Assembly: GCF_012837295.1 (NCBI RefSeq)
Contig: NZ_DURI01000254.1
Span: 1 to 44,910, forward strand
Direction of reading: 5' to 3'
DNA length: 44,910 bases
Source: Corynebacterium sp.
GTDB lineage: Bacteria > Actinomycetota > Actinomycetes > Mycobacteriales > Mycobacteriaceae
Numbering within the stretch: the first letter of the stretch is position 1; every line of letters begins with the position of its first letter. The notes below the pieces were generated by a model. It searched no databases. It had not been told where the DNA came from and saw only the letters and a program-made list of their open reading frames with translations. Of the stretch, positions 1-8,480 are shown one piece after another. Made by a program: the position numbers and the translations under genes.

Positions 1-1
1 C

Positions 2-1363
2 ATCGCCGCCGCGGCGCGCGAGGACGGCCGCCACGTCCGCGGCGTCGACATGACGGGTCTGGCGCAGAAGGGCGGCGCCGTGGTCTCCGACGTGCGCATC
101 ACCGATGGCGCCGTCGAGCAGTCGGGGCTGGTGCCCGCCGGCGCCGCCGACCTGCTGCTCGCCTGCGACGGCCTGACGTCCGCCGATCCCGCGAACCTCG
201 CCGTGATCGGGGCGTCCCGCACCACCGCCGTGGTCTCGTCGACGTCGACGCCCACCGGCGTGATGTGCACCGACGTCCGCGCCGAGCGTCCCGACGGCGT
301 GGCGCTGGCCGGGGCGATCGGCCGCTCCGCCGCCCGTGCCGTCACCGCCGATGCGGCGGCCGTGGCCCGCGGTCTCTTTGGCGACGCCACCGTGCAGACC
401 ACCCTGCTGCTCGGCGCGGCGGTGCAGGCCGGTGCCCTGCCCATCTCCCCCGCCGCCGTGGAAAACGCGCTGCGCTCCAACGGCATCGCCGTCGGGGCCA
501 ACATCCAGGCCTTCCGCCGCGGCCGCCAGCTCGTCGCCGCACCGGAGGCCGTGGCCGCGGCGCTGCGGAACGCGACTCCGGGGGCCTCCCGGGACACGTC
601 GTCCGGTGCCGCCACCGACGCGGCCGGCGCGCCCGCCTGGTCCCTGCGCCTCGTCGACGACGTCCTGGGTTCCCCGGTCGAGGGCGGCCTGCCCGTGGAG
701 CTGCCGTCCGATCTGCGCCATTCGATCGCCCTGCGCGTCGCGGAGCTCCGGGCCTGGGGCGACGAATCCGATGCACGCGGCTACCTCGACGACCTCGCGG
801 TGCTCGCCGGCGCCGAGCGGGCGATCGCCCCGCGCGGAACCACCCTGCTGCGCGCCGCGGCGTTCGGGCTCCACAAGCTCACCGCGTACAAGGACGAGTA
901 CGAGGTCGCCCGCCTCGCCCTGGACACCGGTTTCCTCGACGGGGTCGCCGGCGAATACGGCGACGGCGCAGACGTGGCGTTCCTGCTGCACCCGCCGTTC
1001 CTGCGGGCGCTGGGCATGGACCGGAAGCTCCGCATGGGTGCGGCGGCCCGCCCCGCGCTGCGTGCGCTGACGAAGGCCAAGCGCCTGCGCGGCACCGCAC
1101 TCGACCCCTTCGGGCGCACCTCCGCCCGACGCTTCGAGCGTGAACTCCGCGATGCCTATCGCACCCGGCTGCTCGGCTTCGCGGCCGAAATGAACGGGGA
1201 GGCCGACGACGTCGCCAAGCAGAAGCTGCTTTCCGACGCCACCGCCCTGGCCGCCCTCGCCGACTCCGTGCGGGGTTACGAGGACGTCAAGGAGCGTTCC
1301 GCGGCGCCGCTGCTGGCGGCGCTGGGCATGACCGCCGAGGGATGGCCGGAGAAGCCGGAGTAG
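2..1363 (+). CDS. Indolepyruvate ferredoxin oxidoreductase family protein, C-terminal part (5' end outside window)
   Basis: Frame continues from the window edge (IAAAAREDGRHVRGVDMTGLAQKGGAVVSDVRI...); MTGLAQKGG/V-S-xVRI and the C-terminal DPFGRTSARRFERELRDAYR region are typical of the fused IOR family. Confidence 0.85.
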   Translation: MAAAAREDGRHVRGVDMTGLAQKGGAVVSDVRITDGAVEQSGLVPAGAADLLLACDGLTSADPANLAVIGASRTTAVVSSTSTPTGVMCTDVRAERPDGVALAGAIGRSAARAVTADAAAVARGLFGDATVQTTLLLGAAVQAGALPISPAAVENALRSNGIAVGANIQAFRRGRQLVAAPEAVAAALRNATPGASRDTSSGAATDAAGAPAWSLRLVDDVLGSPVEGGLPVELPSDLRHSIALRVAELRAWGDESDARGYLDDLAVLAGAERAIAPRGTTLLRAAAFGLHKLTAYKDEYEVARLALDTGFLDGVAGEYGDGADVAFLLHPPFLRALGMDRKLRMGAAARPALRALTKAKRLRGTALDPFGRTSARRFERELRDAYRTRLLGFAAEMNGEADDVAKQKLLSDATALAALADSVRGYEDVKERSAAPLLAALGMTAEGWPEKPE

Positions 1364-1517
1364 CCCGACCAGGCGGGAAGGGCCCGCCGCCACCGTAAAT
1401 GGGGGCGGTGGGGTCGCCCGGGCGGACCTAGTGTCGGAAGCATGTGGTCGGTGAACGTCGATGCGGGCGCAGTGGCCCCCGGAGGCGCAATCGAGGCCGG
1501 TCCATAGGATGGATGCC

Positions 1518-3833
1518 ATGAGCCCACGGGTGCCCAAGCTGCGCAGGCCCGATTCGACCGTCGAGGCCGGCATGCTCCGGGCCGCCACCCTGGCCATGGC
1601 CTGCGCGTGGCCGCTGTGGTTGATCGAGCGGATCCTGTTCAGCTACCCGGACTCGGCATGGTCCGAGCATTGGTTCCCGTCCGTGACGGCGGCGATCTTC
1701 GCATCCTCCATCGTGTTGATGTTCGTGGCGTGGATGACCGGGCGCAGTTCGACGATGATCCTGGCCAACCGCATCGCGGGGTGCTCGGTGCCGATGGCGA
1801 TGGTCCTGGTCTTCATCGCCGTCGCGCAGGGCGACGTGGGCCCGCAATCCGCGGTGTGGTTCACCGGATTCGCCGGCGTGCCCGCCGTGGCGTTCGCCCT
1901 GACGGTTCCCCTGAGGCTGGGCCTCCCCTGGTTCGTGTTCACCGTCGGCGGCGTCACCATCACCAACGCCGTGCTGCAGGGCCGGACGGAATGGGACGAG
2001 CTCGTCGGCGACGTCGGATTCGCGCTGATCAACACGTTCGCCTTCGTCGTCTTCGCCGCCGCCGCGATCCGCGTATCGCGGGTCACCGACTCGTTCGAGG
2101 CTCGAGCGCGGCTCGATCATGCCCGCGCCGCGACGCTGCGGGCCAGGAACAAGGAGATGACCAGGTTCACGGCGCTGGTCCACGATCACGTGCTCTCCGA
2201 ATTGGCCGCGATCTCCGGCGGCCTGAAGCCTTCGGGCACCGTCGATCTGCGATTCGGATCGGGGCTCGCGGAATCGAGCGCCGTCGGCGCCGACCGGCTC
2301 ATCGACATGGTCGCCGAATGCGTCCATCGCGAAACCCCCGACTGCGACGTCATCGTCGGCAGAAGGGAGGTCCGGAGCGGGATGGAGTTCCCCGAACCGA
2401 TGGTCGCCAACCTCATCCTGTCGCTGGCGGAGGCGGCGCGCAATTCCGCGAAGCACGCCGGACCGGGCGCGCGGCGGCGCTGCACCGTCGACGTCGCCGA
2501 CTCGGCCGTTCGGGTGACGTACGCCGACGACGGTGCCGGATTCAGCGTCGATGACGTAGCCGACACGCGCGCGGGGCTGCGGATTTCGATCCTCGGCCGC
2601 ATGGCCTCGGTGGAGGGCGGTTCCGCGAAGGTCGAGTCCGTGCCGGGCACCGGAACCGAGGTGATCCTGTCGTGGGTCGGCGAAGAACCGGACTCCGAAC
2701 CCGCCCCCTTGCCCGTCGGCTCCGACGAAGAGCCGGTCACGTCGATCCTCGGCATGAACGTGGTCTATTCATGGCAGTTCGGGGCCATGATCGTGTTGGT
2801 GATGGCGTTGATCAACTACTCGGGCGGGAACTTCTTCGGGTGGGCGGAGCTGGCGTGCCTCGGTTTGATCACCGTGGGCGTCGTCCTGCTGATGCCCGGT
2901 GACCGGCCGAAGTTGCCCCGTGCGCGCACGGTCGGTTTGATCGTCGTCGCTGCGTCGGTGGCCGCGGTCGGCCAATGGAAGACGGTCATCGATGTGGTGT
3001 GGAACTGGGATCGCCTGATCTTCCTCAACATGATGGTATTGCTTGCGTCCCTCGTCGCCATCCGCGGGCGCCCGGGCGGGGCTTTCCTCATGGTGGGATC
3101 GGCGGCGGTGGTCGTGGAGGTGCTCCGATACGCGGGCGTCTCCCCCGCCCCCGAGGTCACCGCGGCCACCGTGCTCAGCTTCTCGATCCTCGTGGCCGCG
3201 GCCGGTTTGGTGAACTGGGGCGTCCGGTACTTCTTCCGGCGGCTTCCGCAGGCGAGGATCGACCAGATGGCGGCTGCGGCGGATGCGGCCTCCGCCGTGG
3301 AGCAGAAGGAACGCCGCCGGGACAATCTGACGTGGCTGGAGCGCGAAATCCGCCCCGTCATCGACGCGGCCCGCGTCCTGGACCCGGCCACGGAGCGCCT
3401 GCGCCTCCGGGCGCGGCTGACGGAGTTGCGGTTGCGCGACGTCCTGCGCTCCCCGCTTCTCGACGTCCCGGCGCTCAGCGCCGCGATTTGGGATGCGCGC
3501 GCGAGGGGCGTGGAAGTCCGTTTGCTCGACGACCGGACCGGGTGGAAGCGCACCGGCGACCACGTGGAAGATGGCGACGACGGTGACGTTGCGGACTCCG
3601 GCGACTCCGGCGACACCGGCGATGCCGCCGACGGTCGCGACTTCGGCGGTGATGGCGTGGACGGACCCCGCGCGGTGGAATCGAACCTGGGCGCCATGAT
3701 CGAGGCCCTCGATGGGGCCGCCGAGGGAGAAACCGTGACCATCCGTTTGTCGCCTCCCCACCGCGACGTCTTCGCCACCATTTCCAACGAATCGGGCGTC
3801 GCCCGGCTGACCGCGGGCGGCGTCCGAGTCTGA
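1518..3833 (+). CDS. Membrane sensor histidine kinase-like protein with two membrane modules, one canonical and one degenerate kinase module
   Basis: TM-rich N-terminus, DHp-like FTALVHDHVLSELAAI, HATPase motifs (N-box EAARNSAKHAG, DDGAGF, GTGTEVILSW), then a second TM block and a cytoplasmic tail; start placed at ATG 1518 because TAGGAT lies 7 nt upstream. Confidence 0.8.
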   Translation: MSPRVPKLRRPDSTVEAGMLRAATLAMACAWPLWLIERILFSYPDSAWSEHWFPSVTAAIFASSIVLMFVAWMTGRSSTMILANRIAGCSVPMAMVLVFIAVAQGDVGPQSAVWFTGFAGVPAVAFALTVPLRLGLPWFVFTVGGVTITNAVLQGRTEWDELVGDVGFALINTFAFVVFAAAAIRVSRVTDSFEARARLDHARAATLRARNKEMTRFTALVHDHVLSELAAISGGLKPSGTVDLRFGSGLAESSAVGADRLIDMVAECVHRETPDCDVIVGRREVRSGMEFPEPMVANLILSLAEAARNSAKHAGPGARRRCTVDVADSAVRVTYADDGAGFSVDDVADTRAGLRISILGRMASVEGGSAKVESVPGTGTEVILSWVGEEPDSEPAPLPVGSDEEPVTSILGMNVVYSWQFGAMIVLVMALINYSGGNFFGWAELACLGLITVGVVLLMPGDRPKLPRARTVGLIVVAASVAAVGQWKTVIDVVWNWDRLIFLNMMVLLASLVAIRGRPGGAFLMVGSAAVVVEVLRYAGVSPAPEVTAATVLSFSILVAAAGLVNWGVRYFFRRLPQARIDQMAAAADAASAVEQKERRRDNLTWLEREIRPVIDAARVLDPATERLRLRARLTELRLRDVLRSPLLDVPALSAAIWDARARGVEVRLLDDRTGWKRTGDHVEDGDDGDVADSGDSGDTGDAADGRDFGGDGVDGPRAVESNLGAMIEALDGAAEGETVTIRLSPPHRDVFATISNESGVARLTAGGVRV
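3594..3629 (+). repeat. 9-bp in-frame tandem repeat (GACTCCGGC-like) encoding (D-S/T/A-G/A)n inside the kinase gene
   Basis: gactccggc gactccggc gacaccggc gatgccgcc. Confidence 0.8.
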
Positions 3834-3948
3834 CCGCCGTCGGGGGCACCGCATGCCCCCGCCGTAACGTTCCCCGCGTCACGAACGTGGCCGCCCGTTG
3901 GGGCTAACGGTGTGGAAGTGCCGTGACCTGCGGGGTAAGTTTGGAAGC

Positions 3949-4611
3949 GTGAGCCAGAAGCCGCGCCGAATCGCCGCCATCGATGACCATGAGCTGTCGT
4001 TGCGGGGTTTGGCGGCCATCGTCGGCGCAGCCGACGACATCGAGTTGGTGGGCGTCTACCCGACGGTCCCCCAGCTCCTCGACTCGCTGGCCGACGCCGA
4101 TCGGCTCGATCTCGTGGTGCTCGACCTCCGGTTGGGAGACGATTCGCAGCCGGAGGACAATGTCACGGCGCTGGCGGCAATCACCGACAACGTGATCATC
4201 CTGTCGTCCCTGGAGAGCCCTTACCTGGTGCGTCGAGCCCTCAAAGCCGACGTCTTGGGAATGGTGCAGAAATCGGAATCGCCGGAGACGATTCTCGAGG
4301 CCATCCGGGAGGCGTCCCTGGGCCGCGGCGTGCCCACCACGGAATGGGCCGCGGTGATCGATTCGGACCCGCACATCGACTCGGTCGGTCTGTCGGATCG
4401 CCAGCGTGAAGTGCTGGAACTCTACGCATCCGGCGAGCCGGCGAAGCGGGTCGCGCGGCTCACGGGACTGGCCCAGGACACCGTCAACGACTACCTGGGC
4501 CGGATCCGGCTGAAGTACGCGGCCGCCGGCCGTCCGGCTCCGACCAAGGCGGACCTGTTTCGCCGTGCCCAGGAAGACGGCTTCTTGCCCGGTCCCACCG
4601 ATCCCGAGTAG
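3949..4611 (+). CDS. Two-component response regulator, NarL/FixJ type (receiver + LuxR HTH)
   Basis: Receiver residues DD (AAIDDHE), phospho-Asp VVLDLRL, Lys in MVQKSE; C-terminal LSDRQREVLELYASG...DTVNDYLGRIRLKY HTH; GTG start with TAAGTT 7 nt upstream. Confidence 0.88.
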   Translation: MSQKPRRIAAIDDHELSLRGLAAIVGAADDIELVGVYPTVPQLLDSLADADRLDLVVLDLRLGDDSQPEDNVTALAAITDNVIILSSLESPYLVRRALKADVLGMVQKSESPETILEAIREASLGRGVPTTEWAAVIDSDPHIDSVGLSDRQREVLELYASGEPAKRVARLTGLAQDTVNDYLGRIRLKYAAAGRPAPTKADLFRRAQEDGFLPGPTDPE

Positions 4612-4796
4612 CCGTGGACGGAGGATGGGGCGAAACCCCGTTGCGGGCGGCGGTTTCGGCTGCGCCACTCGATCATCGCTTCGGATGAATTCGGGGCTGG
4701 ACAACGGGTGCCCCATAAGTGGTGTCTCGCAAAAGGCCCCGCGTGGGCTTCTAATGGTTGGGTACCCGTCATATCTTGACCCAGGAGCACTACGCC

Positions 4797-5048
4797 ATGA
4801 CGACCGTCCTCGACACCAGCGGTGCCGCTCTCCACGTGGATTCACTCCTCACCACCCGTGAAGCCCAGGTTCTCGATGCGTGGCTCAATGCCCCGAGCAA
4901 GGCCGAAGCCGCCGCAAAGCTGCGGTTGACGGAAAACACGGTGCGCACCCACATCCGCCGTATCCGGGCGAAGTACACCAGCCTCGGCTACGACGTGTCC
5001 ACGAAGGGGCAGCTCATGGAGCGCGTCATCCTGGACGGGCTGCTCTAG
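4797..5048 (+). CDS. Small stand-alone LuxR-type HTH protein (83 aa, no receiver domain)
   Basis: LTTREAQVLDAWLN...LTENTVRTHIRRIRAKY; AGGAG ribosome-binding site upstream of ATG 4797; alignable to the C-terminal domain of the preceding response regulator. Confidence 0.8.
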   Translation: MTTVLDTSGAALHVDSLLTTREAQVLDAWLNAPSKAEAAAKLRLTENTVRTHIRRIRAKYTSLGYDVSTKGQLMERVILDGLL

Positions 5049-5058
5049 CCAAGCGACG

Positions 5059-5120
5059 CGAGGGTCCGGCCCACGCAATCGGTCCGCGGCGTGAAAGGGC
5101 TTCCGAGCGAAAGACCCTCG
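5059..5120. terminator. Candidate bidirectional terminator between convergent HTH gene and abcF
   Basis: CGAGGGTC (5059-5066) / GACCCTCG (5113-5120), with inner stem CACGC/GCGTG. Confidence 0.4.
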
Positions 5121-5130
5121 TCACCTACAG

Positions 5131-6762
5131 CTACGCCAATTCGACGATCTCCATGTATTCGTCGTTCCACAGGTCCTCGGTGCCGTCGGGAAGCACGATC
5201 ACCCGCTCCGGCTCGAGGGCTTCGACGGCTCCGGGGTCGTGCGTGACCAGCACGACGGCGCCCGTGTAGGTCCGCAGCGCGTCCAGCACCTGTTCGCGGG
5301 ACTGCGGGTCGAGGTTGTTGGTCGGCTCGTCGAGAAGCAGCACGTTGGCCCGGGAGGACACCAGGGCCGCCAGGGCCAGGCGCGTCTTCTCGCCGCCCGA
5401 CAGCGTGCCCGCAGGCTGATCGAGCTGCACGCCCGAGAACATGAAGGCGCCCAGCAGGCCGCGCAGCTCCTGCTCGTCGACGTCGGGGCACGCGTCGACG
5501 GTGTTCTGCCACACGGACTTGTCCGGGTCGATGGTGTCGTGCTCCTGGGCGAAGTAGCCCACCTTCAGGCCGTGGCCGGAGACGATGCCGCCTTCGCCGT
5601 CGGTGCGCTCGACTCCCGCCAGCAGCTTGAGCAAGGTCGTCTTGCCCGCGCCGTTGAAGCCGAGGACGACCACGCGCGAACCCTTGTCGATGGCCAGGTC
5701 GACGCCGGCGAAGACCTCCAGCGAGCCGTACATCTTGGTCAGGCCCTTGGCGTTCATCGGCGTCTTGCCGCAGGCGGCGGGCTCAGGGAAGGAAATGTGG
5801 GCGACCTTGTCGGCGACGCGGACCTCGTCGAGGTCCCCCATCATGCGCTCGGCGCGGGCGACCATCTGCTTCGCGGCGCGGGCCTTGGTGGCCTTCGCGC
5901 CCAGCTTGTCGGCCTGCTTCTTCAGCTGCGAGGCCTTCTTCTCGGCGTTGGCGCGCTCGCGGCGGCGGCGGGCCTCGTCGGTCGCGCGGGCGTCGAGGTA
6001 CTTGGACCAGCCCATGTTGTAGACGTCGGCCTCGGCGCGCACGGCGTCGAGGAACCAGACCTTGTTGCACACGTCGCCCAGCAGCTCGACGTCGTGGCTG
6101 ATCATGATCAGGCCGCCCTCGTGCTTGGACAGGAATCCGCGCAGCCAGGTGATGGAGTCGGCGTCGAGGTGGTTCGTGGGCTCGTCGAGAAGCAGGGTCG
6201 TCGCGGACTTGCCGGCGCCGGCCGAGGCCGCGAACAGAATCTGGGCGAGCTCGACGCGGCGGCGCTGGCCGCCGGACAGCGTCTTCAGTTGCTGGTCGAG
6301 GACCCGCTCCTCCAGCCCCAGCGCGTCGCAGATGCGGGCGGCTTCAGCGTCGGCCTCGTAGCCGCCGAGGTCGTGGTAGCGCTCCTCGAGCCTCGAGTAC
6401 TTCCGGATCGCGGCGTCGCGCTTGCCGTCGGACTCGGAGGTCTCCATGATCTCCTGCTGGCGCTCCATGTTGCGGCGGATGGAGTCCAGGCCGCGGGCCG
6501 ACAGCACGCGGTCGCGCGCGGTCTGCTCGATGTTGCCCTCGCGGCTGTCCTGCGGCAGGTAGCCGATGTCGCCCGAGCGGATGACCTTGCCGCCGTACGG
6601 CTCCCCCTCGCCCGCCAGGATGCGCATCGTGGTGGTCTTGCCGGCGCCGTTGCGGCCGACGAGGCCGATGCGGTCGCCCGGCTGGACGCGCAGCAGCTCG
6701 CCCGGGGCATCCAGGAGGGTGCGGGCTCCGACGCGGACTTCGAGGTCATGGGTGACGATCAC
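5131..6762 (-). CDS. ABC-F family ATPase (tandem ABC domains, no TM)
   Basis: Two Walker A (GRNGAGKTTT, GFNGAGKTTL), two signature LSGG motifs, LLLDEPTNHLD and LLLDEPTNNLD; GTG start at 6762 with TAGGGT 8 nt upstream. Confidence 0.92.
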   Translation of the reverse strand: MIVTHDLEVRVGARTLLDAPGELLRVQPGDRIGLVGRNGAGKTTTMRILAGEGEPYGGKVIRSGDIGYLPQDSREGNIEQTARDRVLSARGLDSIRRNMERQQEIMETSESDGKRDAAIRKYSRLEERYHDLGGYEADAEAARICDALGLEERVLDQQLKTLSGGQRRRVELAQILFAASAGAGKSATTLLLDEPTNHLDADSITWLRGFLSKHEGGLIMISHDVELLGDVCNKVWFLDAVRAEADVYNMGWSKYLDARATDEARRRRERANAEKKASQLKKQADKLGAKATKARAAKQMVARAERMMGDLDEVRVADKVAHISFPEPAACGKTPMNAKGLTKMYGSLEVFAGVDLAIDKGSRVVVLGFNGAGKTTLLKLLAGVERTDGEGGIVSGHGLKVGYFAQEHDTIDPDKSVWQNTVDACPDVDEQELRGLLGAFMFSGVQLDQPAGTLSGGEKTRLALAALVSSRANVLLLDEPTNNLDPQSREQVLDALRTYTGAVVLVTHDPGAVEALEPERVIVLPDGTEDLWNDEYMEIVELA

Positions 6763-6841
6763 GTCGCGCCACCCTACCAGCCGCTTTGCCCCGTCCCGGC
6801 ATCGGTCGAGGGCGGTCCGCGGCGCCGGATATGGTGGGCGC

Positions 6842-8314
6842 ATGAGTTCGCGTTTCCGCGCCGTGGTCCTGGGCCTCGGCCCCGCCGGCCGCATCGCCGC
6901 GCATCGAGCCGCCGCACGCGGGTGGGACGTCCTCGCCCTCGACCCGGCGGGCGGGTCCATGCCGTCGACGGTGGGCGCGTGGGCGCATCAGCTCCCCGGC
7001 TGGCTGCCCGCCGACGCCGTCGCGTCGCGCTTCCGGCCCACGGTGATCACCTCCGACGGTCGGCGGCGGGTGCTTGACGACGCCTACGTGGTGCTCGACA
7101 CGGCGCGGCTGTCGGAGCTCGGCGGGTTCGAGGTGCGACGTGAGGCCGGTTTGGGCGGCGGCCGAGCGACGTACATGTCCTGGAACGATGACCGGGACCA
7201 GAACGTCGGTCCAGTCGCCCGGTTGAAGGAAGCGATCGGGCGTCTCCGGGAGCTGGTCACCACGGATCCGAGTCAGGGGCCGTCGGTGTCCATCGACCAT
7301 GAGCATTACCACTCTTCGGACGATGAAATCCCCGATGGTTTCGTCGACCCCAACGGCGTGGGCGGTTCCTTCGCCGCATGGACGAGTCCCGACATCCTCG
7401 TCGACGCGGCCGGGGCGGCCCCGGACGCCGCGGTGCTCGAGGCCAGGCAGCTCGCCTTCGGCCATGTGTTCCGCGAAGCGGACCTCCCGGATACCGTGCG
7501 GGTGCCCGTGCTCATGGACTTCACCGTGCCCGGCGGCGCAAATGCCGACCGTGAGGGCGACGACGACCACGGGGAGTTTCCGGCCACCTTCTCGTACCGT
7601 CTGCCGCTCGGCGACGGCACCTGGCTGATCGAGGAGACGATTCTCGCCGCCCGCGCCTCCTCCGACGCCGATGACCCCCGCCGGGCCGGCCTGCACGCGC
7701 ACCTGCGGCGAATGCAGTCGCATCGGCTGACCGAGCTCGGGGTCGATCTTGCGGCGGCGATCTCCGACGAGATCGTCGACTTCCCCATGGGCCCGTGGCG
7801 GCTGCCGGACAATCGGCCACGAACCCCGTTGCACGAAGCGCTCGAATTGGTGCCGGTGCCGGGCCGCTCCACCATCTCGCTCGACCTGTCTTTCCTGGCC
7901 CGCCCCGTCGGCGGGGCGGGTACCCCGGGCTACGGGCACTTCGGCGCCGGCGGAGGCTGGATGCACCCCGCCACCGGCTACTCCGTCGGTGCGGTGCTCG
8001 CCGACGTCGACCGATTCCTCGACCGCCTCGCGGCACGCGGCGACGCTTCCCCGCCCGGCGGCCGGATGCTGGCGTGGCTGCACAGGAGGGGCCTGCACGT
8101 GATCCTCGGCTTCGACGCCGACCGGACCCGCGAGTTCTTCGACGCGTTCTTCACGCTGCCGGACCGCGCCATCCGCGAGTACCTCACGGGCACGTCGACG
8201 CCCAAGACGATGGCGGTCATGGCCCGGATCGCCGTCCCGCTCGCCCGGAGGAGCCCGGCGACGCTGCTCCGGCTGCTCACCACCTTCGCCGACGGCAAGC
8301 CGGTCGACGGTTAG
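6842..8314 (+). CDS. Lycopene cyclase family / FAD-dependent protein
   Basis: N-terminal VVLGLGPAGRIAAHRAAARGWDVLALDP dinucleotide-binding motif; HFGAGGGWMHPATGYSV and FFDAFFTLPDRAIREYL match lycopene beta-cyclase family motifs. Confidence 0.75.
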   Translation: MSSRFRAVVLGLGPAGRIAAHRAAARGWDVLALDPAGGSMPSTVGAWAHQLPGWLPADAVASRFRPTVITSDGRRRVLDDAYVVLDTARLSELGGFEVRREAGLGGGRATYMSWNDDRDQNVGPVARLKEAIGRLRELVTTDPSQGPSVSIDHEHYHSSDDEIPDGFVDPNGVGGSFAAWTSPDILVDAAGAAPDAAVLEARQLAFGHVFREADLPDTVRVPVLMDFTVPGGANADREGDDDHGEFPATFSYRLPLGDGTWLIEETILAARASSDADDPRRAGLHAHLRRMQSHRLTELGVDLAAAISDEIVDFPMGPWRLPDNRPRTPLHEALELVPVPGRSTISLDLSFLARPVGGAGTPGYGHFGAGGGWMHPATGYSVGAVLADVDRFLDRLAARGDASPPGGRMLAWLHRRGLHVILGFDADRTREFFDAFFTLPDRAIREYLTGTSTPKTMAVMARIAVPLARRSPATLLRLLTTFADGKPVDG

Positions 8315-8403
8315 GCGGTTTCCCGCCGAAGTTCTCCCGCCGTCCCGCGTCGGCCGTCGCGGCCCCCGCCGAACCACGACGACCCCGAACCGGCCTCCAC
8401 GTT

Positions 8404-8451
8404 CCCCGGGCTGCGCGACACCGTCGCAAAGCAATCGCCGAAAGCCCGGGG
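8404..8451. other. Stem-loop between lycopene-cyclase-like gene and permease with dispersed motif in its loop
   Basis: CCCCGGGCT (8404-8412) / AGCCCGGGG (8443-8451) enclosing CGTCGCAAAGCAA (8422-8434). Confidence 0.6.
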
Positions 8452-8480
8452 CGCCGCGGCCCGAGGCATATGATCGGGGA

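Noticed and set aside
265-1143. Numerous long ORFs overlapping clear genes on other frames or the opposite strand (e.g. 265-1143, 5239-7077, 12145-14397, 23811-26186 minus, 31160-34216)
   Set aside because: Arg/Pro/Ala/His/Asp-rich translations without domain motifs, expected spurious open frames in ~68% GC DNA; they overlap genes with strong family signatures
1208-1226. CGTCGCCAAGCAGAAGC in the oxidoreductase gene matches the reverse complement near 26000
   Set aside because: It encodes a normal DDVAKQKLL stretch in a CDS with common codons; I treat it as probable coincidence rather than another copy of the dispersed motif
4721-4745. GTGTCTCGCAAAAGGCC as another copy of the dispersed motif
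   Set aside because: Too divergent from CGTCGCAAAGC (insertion and several mismatches) to count without a statistical model
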